A stretch of 46,973 nucleotides of DNA. It comes from an uncultured Chromatiaceae bacterium (GTDB taxonomy: Bacteria > Pseudomonadota > Gammaproteobacteria > Enterobacterales > Alteromonadaceae). Below the pieces are notes generated by a model. That model ran no database searches and was not told the origin of the DNA. It saw only the letters and a program-made list of their open reading frames with translations. The stretch spans positions 1 to 46,973 of the forward strand of contig CAMLSF010000008.1 in the NCBI GenBank assembly GCA_946482615.1, read 5' to 3'. Positions 8,605-16,423 of this stretch are shown one piece after another (the first letter of the stretch is position 1; each line of letters begins with the position of its first letter). The position numbers and the translations under genes are program-made.

Positions 8605-9500
8605 TGCGACATCATCAGCAATCTGAATGGCTGAGTCTGGCGGACTATCAGTTGCATCTGCGGCAACTGACACCTGTCCAGCCTGATTCTGCATATCCTG
8701 TGCTGATGCTGCACGGTGCCATTGAAAACAGCAGGATTTTTTACAATGAAAAGGGCAGAGGTTTAGGCTGTTTTTTGGCGGACCATGGGTTTTATGTCAG
8801 TTGTGCTGACTTTGCCGGGCGAGGCTTATCCAAACCCACAGCCGGCAGAGACTTTAATCACAGCCAGCAGCAGCTGATTTGTTTGGATATTCCAGCTTTA
8901 ATCCATCATCTGTATCAGCAGTATCAGCAACCTGTGGTCGTGATTGCGCATTCCTGGGCTGGTGTAGTACTGGCTGCGAGTTTAGCCCGCTTTCCGGAGC
9001 TTTTGCCTAAGGTAAAAGCTATAGTCACTTTTGGCTCTAAAAGGGTGATCAGTGTGCGGGGTCTGAAAAAACGTCTGCATATTGATCTGGTCTGGAACCG
9101 GCTGGCGCCGCTGCTGTGTCGTTTCTATGGCTATTTACCGGCGAAACAATGGCGTTTTGGTGCGGATAACGAACCTGCGCAGTATTTGCTGGATACCATA
9201 GGCTGGATCAGGGGGGAAGCCTTTATTGACCCCACAGATGGTTTTGATTACGCAACGGCCTGTGCCCAACTAAGCTGGCCGGTCAGCTGGCATTTTGCTG
9301 CTGTGAACGACAAGTTGTTAGGCCACCCGCTGGATGTGCAGGCTTTTCTGGCGGAAACAGGGTTAAACAGCGGACGTTATACCTTGCTTGGCAAAGCACA
9401 GGGGCATCTGCAGGATTATGATCATATTTCCATGCTGACTCATCCGGATGCCTGCAAAGAACACTTCACCGAACTGGAGTTGTGGCTAAAGCAGATGTAG
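8604..9500 (+). CDS. Alpha/beta hydrolase
   Basis: A 298-residue alpha/beta-hydrolase fold protein. The oxyanion strand is VLMLHGAIENSR (about 33-44). The nucleophile elbow is AHSWAG with Ser117, so both canonical flanking glycines (G-x-S-x-G) are alanines. Asp236 (AAVNDKLLG) and His274 (DYDHISM) complete a plausible triad. No signal peptide, so it is probably cytoplasmic. The ATG shares one base with the serB stop, so the two are co-translated. It has no counterpart in the E. coli serB-radA interval. Substrate unknown; lipase, esterase or thioesterase-like are all open. Confidence 0.8.
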   Translation: MRHHQQSEWLSLADYQLHLRQLTPVQPDSAYPVLMLHGAIENSRIFYNEKGRGLGCFLADHGFYVSCADFAGRGLSKPTAGRDFNHSQQQLICLDIPALIHHLYQQYQQPVVVIAHSWAGVVLAASLARFPELLPKVKAIVTFGSKRVISVRGLKKRLHIDLVWNRLAPLLCRFYGYLPAKQWRFGADNEPAQYLLDTIGWIRGEAFIDPTDGFDYATACAQLSWPVSWHFAAVNDKLLGHPLDVQAFLAETGLNSGRYTLLGKAQGHLQDYDHISMLTHPDACKEHFTELELWLKQM

Positions 9501-9525
9501 CCTCCCCCCCTGTTCTGGAGGGCGC

Positions 9526-12075
9526 TTATTCAAAGAGCTGTATACCTGCTAATAACGTCAGGCGTTTTTGCTGTTGTTCTGCAATTTGTTCATTGCTCAG
9601 GTTAAAACGTAGTAACACTTCATCTGTAATATCAACGACTTCACCCACACCTACCACGCTCCAGAGTTCTTCTTCCAGTACTTTCGCTTTGTGGATAGCG
9701 TACGTGCTGACGTAACCCAGTTCTTTGGCGATATGTTCGGTATCAGGGCGGCCTGTGCGGGATAAAAAGATCTTAAAAGCAAACAACAGATCGGTATGGA
9801 CCACATCATCGACAAAAGCTTTTTTGGCACTATGCAACTGAAAGTCAAAATCAAATTTGGTTTCAAAGCTTTGTTCTATGTTGTCCTGTCCTGGTATAAA
9901 ACGTAAAAATACCTCATAACTGAAAGGGACTTCCTGCCGCTTCATTTTTTTCAGCTGATTCGCAAAGTGCAAATTGGTGGCGTTGTTTTTCAACAGCGGC
10001 AGCATGGTCATTGACTCGGCATCGTCACTGAACTTTGCCAGTAACTTATGCAATGCATTAGGTTTGGCGCCAATAGCAACCACATCCAGATTGTAACGAA
10101 TGCCTTGTCGATGAACATAAAATGCGAAACTATCCAGTGCTTTCACATACATGTTTCGCAGGGCTGGGCCAAGACCAGGAAACTTAGGGGTTTCCTCTGC
10201 CATCGTCAGTTTGCTTCTGTTGTTATTGATTAACTGCTGAAAGAATATTTTGCCTGGATGATCATTGGTTGGGTCTATCACCCTCATATTCATAATCAGT
10301 TTGTTTTTACTGACCGCCATTACTTCATAAGCCAAGCCGGAAAGCTGATGCTTAGTGGTGATTTTTTGCAGTTCCGGCAAACTGATTTTTACCGTATCAC
10401 CTTTTGAAAAGCTGACAGGTTCTGCACATTCCAGTTGCAGGCCTTTACTGGAAAAGTCACGGCTAAAAGACTGAATATCCGGACCTTTATCCTGTTCCAG
10501 CATGACAGTGGTTTTGTATAAAAACCGGCTTTCAGAACGTAGGTTGACATACTGTACTGATGCGCTTTCAAGAGGAGGGATCTGTTCCAGCTTGGCATGC
10601 CCAAACACCTTGAGTTGGTTCAGTAAAGCCGCATCATAGGTCATGGCTTTATACAGGCTGCTGCTGTGTGCTGTACTGATATCGGTCAGCGCCACTATGT
10701 AACGTAAGTTACGTATAAAGTTTGCGATTAAAGGTGTAGGGGGCTGGTTTAGCTTTTGTACTTCCTGATCGGCGCTATTGGGTAAGGACAATGGAATATG
10801 GGCATGAGCAGGCAAAGTACGTAACACTGACATTCTGAACGCACGAAAGCTGGGTTTAGCCGCACCAAAACCAAAAAATACCGATTTTAATTCCGGGTGT
10901 TGCTGCAGTTCTTCACTGGTTGCTGAGTAAAAAAACAACCGGCCTTTGGCGGCATGAGTAAAGGTATACAGCACAGTACTATGCTCATTGGCTTCTTTGG
11001 CCAGACATTGTTTTAACCGACGGACATGCAATACCTGAGGCAATACATTTTGTTGGCGCTCATCCTGAAAATAATGCATCAGGTGTCTGTTATTTTCAGT
11101 GGTCAACACACAGGTTGGAGTCGCTTTGCCATCATTCACCGCCAGGAACACAGGCAATGAACTAATACGTGGCAGATAAAACTGCTCATAACCTTTGATA
11201 AACACAGCTTCGTAAGTGTTATCCAGATTGACCTTATAACGTCTTTTATTGCCATGAATAAAATGGTGCAGAAACTCCGAAAAACCTTTTTCATCAGCAA
11301 GAGGTAAACGTTTCAGTCTGACATAATAACTTTTGTCAGCAGGCTCAACATCAATTACCTGGTAAGGGATGCCGTTGTTGATACCTAAGGCAAACTCTTG
11401 TTCTAAGCCCCGGAAAAATATGGCAACTTTTTGCCCGGCAGTCATTTCTATCGCAAGAGGTATTTTTATTTTACAGCCAGAAACGGACAGATCGCTGGTG
11501 GTGGCAGGAAAACGCTCATCCTCTTGCAATAGCACTTCAATATCAATGGAAAAATTCATCCGCTCCTCGCGGCGGACACTGTAACCAGCAAATCGGATCA
11601 GCTGAGCGGCTTTGTAGTCGTTTGCTGTTGCGTCAAGATCAGAAGGTACAACAGCCTGGCCAACTGTGCTCGTCATCTCTCCGGTTAATACATCCTGTAA
11701 TCTTTTATTGGTCTCCTGTTGATGCCGCACTCTGAAGTTGTTATTGGTGTTGGTGACATCTTCAAAAATACCAATAGTGTATTGGCCATATTGTTTCAGT
11801 CCTTTTTCGAAGGTCTGTATTGCTAATTCATCCAGATAATGAGTCTGACCTTTGTGCTCAAAAGGACGAACTTCGCCGTCGACCCTGCCCCGTAAATCTA
11901 TATAATAGCTGCAGGGTTGCGCCAGACGTTTTAATTCCATCTTGATCAGGAATTGCTGCGATTTGGCCAGATCAGCGGTCAATAACTTAAACTCCTCATC
12001 AAACAGTTGTGTGTTAATAAGGGGTTTCAGGCGTTCCAATACGCTGCTATGAGCTTGTAAGTCGTTTGTTGTCAT
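9526..12075 (-). CDS. Large multi-PilZ-domain protein (probable c-di-GMP effector)
   Basis: An 849-residue cytoplasmic protein with no signal peptide and no obvious membrane segment. Two regions carry both halves of the PilZ c-di-GMP signature: RREER (168-172) with DLSVSG (195-200), and RSESR (513-517) with DFSSKG (540-545). A third arginine-rich strand, GNKRRYKVNL (275-284), may mark a degenerate PilZ-like or YcgR-N type domain. PilZ proteins change motility, adhesion or polysaccharide output on binding c-di-GMP. It is transcribed alone, leftward, between the convergent hydrolase gene and the divergent radA. I know similar long PilZ proteins in Alteromonadales and Vibrio but no assigned function. 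The ATG at 12075 has only a weak GCGAG upstream. Confidence 0.78.
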   Translation of the reverse strand: MTTNDLQAHSSVLERLKPLINTQLFDEEFKLLTADLAKSQQFLIKMELKRLAQPCSYYIDLRGRVDGEVRPFEHKGQTHYLDELAIQTFEKGLKQYGQYTIGIFEDVTNTNNNFRVRHQQETNKRLQDVLTGEMTSTVGQAVVPSDLDATANDYKAAQLIRFAGYSVRREERMNFSIDIEVLLQEDERFPATTSDLSVSGCKIKIPLAIEMTAGQKVAIFFRGLEQEFALGINNGIPYQVIDVEPADKSYYVRLKRLPLADEKGFSEFLHHFIHGNKRRYKVNLDNTYEAVFIKGYEQFYLPRISSLPVFLAVNDGKATPTCVLTTENNRHLMHYFQDERQQNVLPQVLHVRRLKQCLAKEANEHSTVLYTFTHAAKGRLFFYSATSEELQQHPELKSVFFGFGAAKPSFRAFRMSVLRTLPAHAHIPLSLPNSADQEVQKLNQPPTPLIANFIRNLRYIVALTDISTAHSSSLYKAMTYDAALLNQLKVFGHAKLEQIPPLESASVQYVNLRSESRFLYKTTVMLEQDKGPDIQSFSRDFSSKGLQLECAEPVSFSKGDTVKISLPELQKITTKHQLSGLAYEVMAVSKNKLIMNMRVIDPTNDHPGKIFFQQLINNNRSKLTMAEETPKFPGLGPALRNMYVKALDSFAFYVHRQGIRYNLDVVAIGAKPNALHKLLAKFSDDAESMTMLPLLKNNATNLHFANQLKKMKRQEVPFSYEVFLRFIPGQDNIEQSFETKFDFDFQLHSAKKAFVDDVVHTDLLFAFKIFLSRTGRPDTEHIAKELGYVSTYAIHKAKVLEEELWSVVGVGEVVDITDEVLLRFNLSNEQIAEQQQKRLTLLAGIQLFE

Positions 12076-12090
12076 GCTCGCTTAAACACT

Positions 12091-12111
12091 TACAGGGCGT
12101 CATGCCCTGTA
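12091..12111. repeat. Perfect hairpin in the PilZ/radA divergent promoter region
   Basis: TACAGGGC (12091-12098) and GCCCTGTA (12104-12111) with a 5-nt loop. It lies 16 bp upstream of the PilZ-protein start. It could be an operator or, on the minus strand, a 5'-UTR hairpin of the PilZ gene. There is no T-tract, so it is not a terminator. Confidence 0.4.
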
Positions 12112-12187
12112 TAAATAATTGGGTTAGAGTAAAACCAGTACGATGTAAAAGCAATAATCGTGCCTTTTAATAAAAAGAGAGCAAAAA

Positions 12188-13546
12188 ATGGCTAAAACTA
12201 AAAGTGCCTATGTCTGTAATGACTGTGGTGCCGACTTTGTGCGCTGGCAGGGGCAGTGCACAGAATGTGGTGCCTGGAACAGCATTAGTGAAGTGCGCTT
12301 GCCAAGCCTGACAAAACAGCAACGTTTTGACGGTTATGCCGGTGCTGCGGCGGCGAAAGTGATCCGGCTGGATCAGGTCGATTTACAGGATGTGCCACGT
12401 TTTAGTTCAGGTTTTGCGGAGTTCGACCGCGTGCTGGGAGGCGGCATAGTGCCAGGTTCTGCCATATTAATAGGTGGTAGCCCCGGTGCCGGTAAAAGTA
12501 CGCTGCTGTTACAAATTATGTGTGGTCTGGCGACCACAGACAAAGCCCTGTATGTCACGGGTGAAGAGTCGCTACAGCAAGTGGCGTTGCGAGCCCACAG
12601 ATTAGGGTTACCCACCCAAAACTTAATGATGCTGGCCGAAACCAACGTCGAAACCATTTGCCAACTGGCACAGCAGGAAAAACCCCGCATTATGGTGATT
12701 GACTCTATTCAGGTAATGCAGATGGCTGATATTCAGTCTGCGCCCGGCAGTGTATCGCAAGTGCGGGAAAGCGCGGCTTATTTGACCCGTTTTGCCAAAC
12801 AACAGAATGTGGCTGTGATTATGGTGGGCCATGTCACCAAAGATGGTTCTTTAGCTGGCCCTAAAGTTCTTGAACATTGCATCGACTGCTCGATTTTATT
12901 AGATGGTGATACGGACAACAGATTCCGTACCCTACGAGGCAATAAAAACCGCTTTGGTGCTGTCAACGAGCTGGGGGTTTTTGCGATGACAGGTCAGGGC
13001 ATGCGTGAGGTGAAAAACCCATCTGCTATTTTTTTAAGCCGGGGTAAGGAAGATACGCCTGGCTCTATTGTGATGGTGTTGTGGGAAGGCACCCGGCCTT
13101 TGCTGGTGGAGATCCAGGGCTTAGTGGATTATTCGCCACTGAATAACCCCCGTCGTGTCACTTTGGGTATGGAGCAAAACCGTATTTCAATGTTGCTGGC
13201 TGTATTGCATCGTCATGCCGGTATTCAAATGGCCGATCAGGATGTTTTTGTCAACGTGGTGGGTGGCGTGAAGGTCAATGAAACCAGCGCTGACTTAGCA
13301 ACCTTGCTGGCATTGGTCTCCAGCTTTAAAAACAATGCTTTGCCCAATGAGCTGGTGGTGTTTGGTGAAGTAGGCTTATCCGGTGAAATCCGTCCTGTAC
13401 CCAGTGGTCAGGAGCGCTTAAAAGAAGCGGCAAAACATGGCTTTAAACGCGCCATAGTGCCAGTGGCCAATGCACCGAAAGAAACTATTCCGGGAATGAC
13501 AGTAGTAGCGGTCAGTAAGTTATCCGAAGCCTTGGATGCTTTGTAA
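12188..13546 (+). CDS. radA: DNA repair protein RadA
   Basis: RecA-related ATPase that promotes branch migration in recombinational repair. The zinc finger uses C10, C13, C24 and C27. The Walker A motif is GGSPGAGKST. The RadA-specific KNRFG motif is in GNKNRFGAVNELG, and a C-terminal Lon-protease-like domain without protease function ends the protein. At 452 residues it is close to E. coli RadA (460). GAGAG lies before the ATG. A strong terminator follows at 13573. serB-radA proximity is conserved, but here a hydrolase and the PilZ gene intervene. Confidence 0.97.
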   Translation: MAKTKSAYVCNDCGADFVRWQGQCTECGAWNSISEVRLPSLTKQQRFDGYAGAAAAKVIRLDQVDLQDVPRFSSGFAEFDRVLGGGIVPGSAILIGGSPGAGKSTLLLQIMCGLATTDKALYVTGEESLQQVALRAHRLGLPTQNLMMLAETNVETICQLAQQEKPRIMVIDSIQVMQMADIQSAPGSVSQVRESAAYLTRFAKQQNVAVIMVGHVTKDGSLAGPKVLEHCIDCSILLDGDTDNRFRTLRGNKNRFGAVNELGVFAMTGQGMREVKNPSAIFLSRGKEDTPGSIVMVLWEGTRPLLVEIQGLVDYSPLNNPRRVTLGMEQNRISMLLAVLHRHAGIQMADQDVFVNVVGGVKVNETSADLATLLALVSSFKNNALPNELVVFGEVGLSGEIRPVPSGQERLKEAAKHGFKRAIVPVANAPKETIPGMTVVAVSKLSEALDAL

Positions 13547-13572
13547 GCGCAAAGTTACGCATAAGCTGAAAT

Positions 13573-13600
13573 AAAAAAACGGCCTAAAAGCCGTTTTTTT
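13573..13600. terminator. Bidirectional terminator after radA
   Basis: An 11-bp stem, AAAAAAACGGC (13573-13583) with GCCGTTTTTTT (13590-13600), and a 6-nt loop. Runs of seven A and seven T flank the GC core, so it can stop radA rightward and bamD leftward. Confidence 0.9.
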
Positions 13601-13611
13601 ATTTCTGTCTT

Positions 13612-13738
13612 TATCCCCTAAGTAATTGATGTTGCAGCGAGGCGACAAGTGATTGAGACCCCAGGAGCATAGTGAACTATGTGACTGGGGCGAAAGCACG
13701 CAGTCAACAAAGCTGCAGCTTCAATTACGACGGGGATA
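13612..13738. repeat. 127-bp palindromic intergenic repeat, copy A
   Basis: Terminal inverted repeats TATCCCC (13612-13618) and GGGGATA (13732-13738). Inside are outer arms TTGATGTTGCAGC and GCTGCAGCTTCAA, then an inner hairpin CCCCAG..CATAG/CTATG..CTGGGG. It aligns with the copy at 36198-36324 with a one-base indel, both being 127 bp. It ends exactly at the bamD stop codon. No transposase is present. It behaves like a non-autonomous MITE-like or structured intergenic element. Confidence 0.8.
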
Positions 13739-14491
13739 TTAATTCAGAGCGTTAGGGAAGTTCAGCAACAATACCGCTTTGGCATCGTCACGTAATTTCA
13801 CTAAACCTAATTTGTCATAGCTGTCGACCATAATCATCAGCGCTTGTTCTACTTGAGGTGAATCGCGGTAGTACTCCACAATGTATTTACAACGATTGGC
13901 AGCAGCTAAATGAGCACCACGACGGACGTAGTAATCAGCAACCAGTAATTCGTAACGCACCAGGCGCTCTTTAATAGCAAACATACGTTTTCTGGCATCG
14001 TTAGCATATTTGCTGTTTGGGTAAGTGCTGACCAGAATTTTGAAATCTTCAAAACCTTGTTTCGTGCTCGACATATCACGGTCTGCGCGGTCTATGCCAA
14101 CAAACTCCTGGAAGGAGTTTTCATCGACTTTAATATTGCTTAAACCACGCATGTAGTAGGCATAATCCAAATCCGGATGGTTTGGGTTTAAGCGGATAAA
14201 ACGGTCAATACTGGCTAAAGACTGAGTGGTATCACCGCTTTGGTAATAGGCATAAATTAAGTCCAGCTGCACCTGACGCGACAAAGGTCCGAATGGATAG
14301 CGGCTTTCCATCGCCTTTAACAGCTCAATAGCCCTGTTATAAAGACCTGAATCCAGCACATCTTTGGCTTCTTCATACATTTGCTGAGCAGACTGGTTGG
14401 TATTGACCAGTTCTTCTTCGGCATTTTTATTCCCCGCGCAGGCGGTTAGTGTTAAAGCTAGGGCGATTATGGCTAAAAAATTCACTTTCAT
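13739..14491 (-). CDS. bamD: Outer membrane assembly lipoprotein BamD
   Basis: Essential lipoprotein of the BAM complex that inserts beta-barrel proteins into the outer membrane. A 17-residue signal peptide ends in the lipobox LTAC with lipidated Cys18. The rest is five tetratricopeptide-like repeats (for example YNRAIELLKAMESRYPFGPLSRQ and DLIYAYYQSGD). The length of 250 residues matches the family (E. coli 245). It is divergent from rluD, as in E. coli. The start is the ATG preceding the signal peptide. The mRNA probably ends in the shared radA/bamD terminator, running through repeat copy A. Confidence 0.96.
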   Translation of the reverse strand: MKVNFLAIIALALTLTACAGNKNAEEELVNTNQSAQQMYEEAKDVLDSGLYNRAIELLKAMESRYPFGPLSRQVQLDLIYAYYQSGDTTQSLASIDRFIRLNPNHPDLDYAYYMRGLSNIKVDENSFQEFVGIDRADRDMSSTKQGFEDFKILVSTYPNSKYANDARKRMFAIKERLVRYELLVADYYVRRGAHLAAANRCKYIVEYYRDSPQVEQALMIMVDSYDKLGLVKLRDDAKAVLLLNFPNALN

Positions 14492-14617
14492 TTAAAAATC
14501 CGCTACTACTTAAACCTATTGGCTATTTAGTCTGGAGTAAAACCGTTAAAATAACCTTTTATGGCCCGATTCTAACCCAGACAGTTCGGGTATGCACACA
14601 GGATAACTGGTTCCGAC

Positions 14618-15592
14618 ATGACAAAACAGATAAAACTTGCAGAAATTGTACCTGACCATCTTTTTGGTAAGCGCTTAGATCAGGTATTAGCCGAAATGTT
14701 CCCGGACTATTCGCGCTCCAGAATAAAAGAGTGGATCTTAGCCGATTGGGTTCAAATCAATGGCAAGCTCTGTAACACCCCCAGAGAAAAGTTGCTCGGT
14801 GGCGAGTCTGTGTTGATCCAGGCTGAGTTACCGGACGACGAACGTTTTGAAGCTGAAGCTATAGAGCTGAATATAGTTTACGAAGACGAGCACATTATGG
14901 TGATCAATAAACCTGCGGGTTTAGTGGTGCATCCGGGTGCTGGTAATTCAGACGGTACTTTACTCAATGCGTTATTGCACCATTGCCCATCCATAGCCGA
15001 AGTGCCACGGGCCGGCATAGTGCATCGTCTGGATAAAGACACTACAGGTTTAATGGTAATTGCCAAAACTATTCCGGCTCAGACTCATTTAGTGGAAGCT
15101 ATGCAGGAGCGGGAAATCACCCGTGAATACGAAGCTATTTGTCATGGCACTATGACAGCGGGCGGTACAGTGGATGAGCCTATCGGCCGTCACCCGACCA
15201 AACGTACTCATATGGCGGTGACCAGCTCAGGTCGTCCTGCGGTCACACACTACCGCGTGATGGAAAAATTCCGCGCCCATACCCGTTTGCGTCTGCGTCT
15301 GGAAACAGGCCGGACTCACCAAATCCGTGTGCATATGACCTACATCAACTATCCGTTGGTCGGCGACCCTGTTTACGCCGGGCGTCCGCGTCCACCGCGT
15401 AAAGCCGATGAAGCTCTGTTAACTGTATTACGTGGCTTTAAGCGTCAGGCTCTGCATGCAGCTATGTTGCGTTTAGCTCATCCTATCACCAGTGAAATTC
15501 TGGAATGGCATGCGCCAATTCCGGACGATATGGTGCAGTTGACGCTGGCTTTACGTGAAGACACTGAGATTCACGGTCTGGATTTTGCCTGA
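14618..15592 (+). CDS. rluD: 23S rRNA pseudouridine synthase RluD
   Basis: Makes pseudouridines 1911, 1915 and 1917 in helix 69 of 23S rRNA. An N-terminal S4 RNA-binding domain (about 18-75) is followed by the RluA-family catalytic domain with the nucleophile Asp139 in HRLDKDTTG, the same residue number as in E. coli. 324 residues, near full identity in motif regions (RTHQIRVHM, GDPVYAGRPRPP). The start ATG 14618 keeps the E. coli-like N-terminus; AGGA is 13 nt away, so ribosome binding is weak. The stop overlaps the next start (TGATG). Confidence 0.97.
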   Translation: MTKQIKLAEIVPDHLFGKRLDQVLAEMFPDYSRSRIKEWILADWVQINGKLCNTPREKLLGGESVLIQAELPDDERFEAEAIELNIVYEDEHIMVINKPAGLVVHPGAGNSDGTLLNALLHHCPSIAEVPRAGIVHRLDKDTTGLMVIAKTIPAQTHLVEAMQEREITREYEAICHGTMTAGGTVDEPIGRHPTKRTHMAVTSSGRPAVTHYRVMEKFRAHTRLRLRLETGRTHQIRVHMTYINYPLVGDPVYAGRPRPPRKADEALLTVLRGFKRQALHAAMLRLAHPITSEILEWHAPIPDDMVQLTLALREDTEIHGLDFA

Positions 15593-16326
15593 TGTTTAAA
15601 GCGGACTGGCCTGCGCCATCTCAGGTAAAAACTGCGATCAGCGCCCGGGAGGGCGGGGTCTCTTTAGCCCCTTATACCGGTTTGAATCTGGGCAGTCATG
15701 TCAGTGATTCAGCACAGGCCGTGGCGCAGAATCGTCAACTTTTTATGCAGCAGGCGGCCATGCCTGCTGAGCCTTTGTGGTTGAATCAGGTGCATGGCAC
15801 AGAGTGTGTGGTACTGGAGCAGACTGATTTTTCAGCAGGCCCAGTCACTGCCGATGCCAGCACCACCAAAACCAGAGGTCTGGTCTCTGTGGTGTTAACC
15901 GCAGATTGTCTGCCGGTGTTGTTTTGTGATGCTGCTGGTACTCAGGTCGCTGCTGCTCATGCCGGCTGGCGTGGTCTGGTCGATGGAGTGCTGGAACAAA
16001 GCCTGGCACAGTTTTCTGATCCAACGACAGTTATGGCCTGGTTAGGCCCTGCTATTGGTCCCGCAGCTTTTGAAGTCGGCGATGAAGTACGCCAGGCTTT
16101 TATTGCAAAAGATGCCAAAGCCGATGCTGCTTTTACACCCGTGCCGGGTAAAAGCGGCAAATGGCTGGCTGATTTATATCAGTTGGCTCGTTTACGTTTG
16201 AGAGCTGCTGGTGTGAACCAGATTTATGGAGGCGGCTTTTGTACCTACACCGACAAGGACAGTTTTTACTCCTACCGTCGTGATGGCCAAACAGGCCGGA
16301 TGGCAAGCTGTATCTGGATAGATTGA
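15592..16326 (+). CDS. pgeF: Peptidoglycan editing factor PgeF (YfiH/LACC1 family)
   Basis: A 244-residue protein of the YfiH family. Signature metal-site segments are NQVHGTECVVLE (His), TADCLPVLFCD (Cys) and AAAHAGWRGLVDG (His), with the C-terminal CTYTDKDSFYSYRRDG. Members have been reported both as purine nucleoside-active oxidoreductases or phosphorylases and, in E. coli, as enzymes that keep L-Ser out of the peptidoglycan stem; which role applies here is not decided by sequence. It overlaps rluD by one base and precedes clpB, as in E. coli. Confidence 0.92.
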   Translation: MFKADWPAPSQVKTAISAREGGVSLAPYTGLNLGSHVSDSAQAVAQNRQLFMQQAAMPAEPLWLNQVHGTECVVLEQTDFSAGPVTADASTTKTRGLVSVVLTADCLPVLFCDAAGTQVAAAHAGWRGLVDGVLEQSLAQFSDPTTVMAWLGPAIGPAAFEVGDEVRQAFIAKDAKADAAFTPVPGKSGKWLADLYQLARLRLRAAGVNQIYGGGFCTYTDKDSFYSYRRDGQTGRMASCIWID

Positions 16327-16354
16327 TATAAGTCAAATTTTTGACGTTTTATCG

Positions 16355-16383
16355 CTTGATAATTAACCTCCGCTCCCCCATCT
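16355..16383 (+). promoter_or_regulatory. Sigma-32 heat-shock promoter of clpB
   Basis: CTTGATA (16355-16361), 14 bp, then CCCCATCT (16376-16383). This fits the RpoH consensus (CTTGAAA, 13-17 bp, CCCCATnT) with one mismatch. Transcription would start near 16390, about 34 nt before the clpB ATG. Confidence 0.88.
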
Positions 16384-16423
16384 TAATGCCAACAGTAGTT
16401 TGAGGTGTGGGGAGATAGATAGT

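Noticed and set aside
14492..14617. Sigma-E promoter for bamD
   Set aside because: bamD is in the sigma-E regulon of E. coli, but I found no convincing GAACTT/TCAAA pair here.
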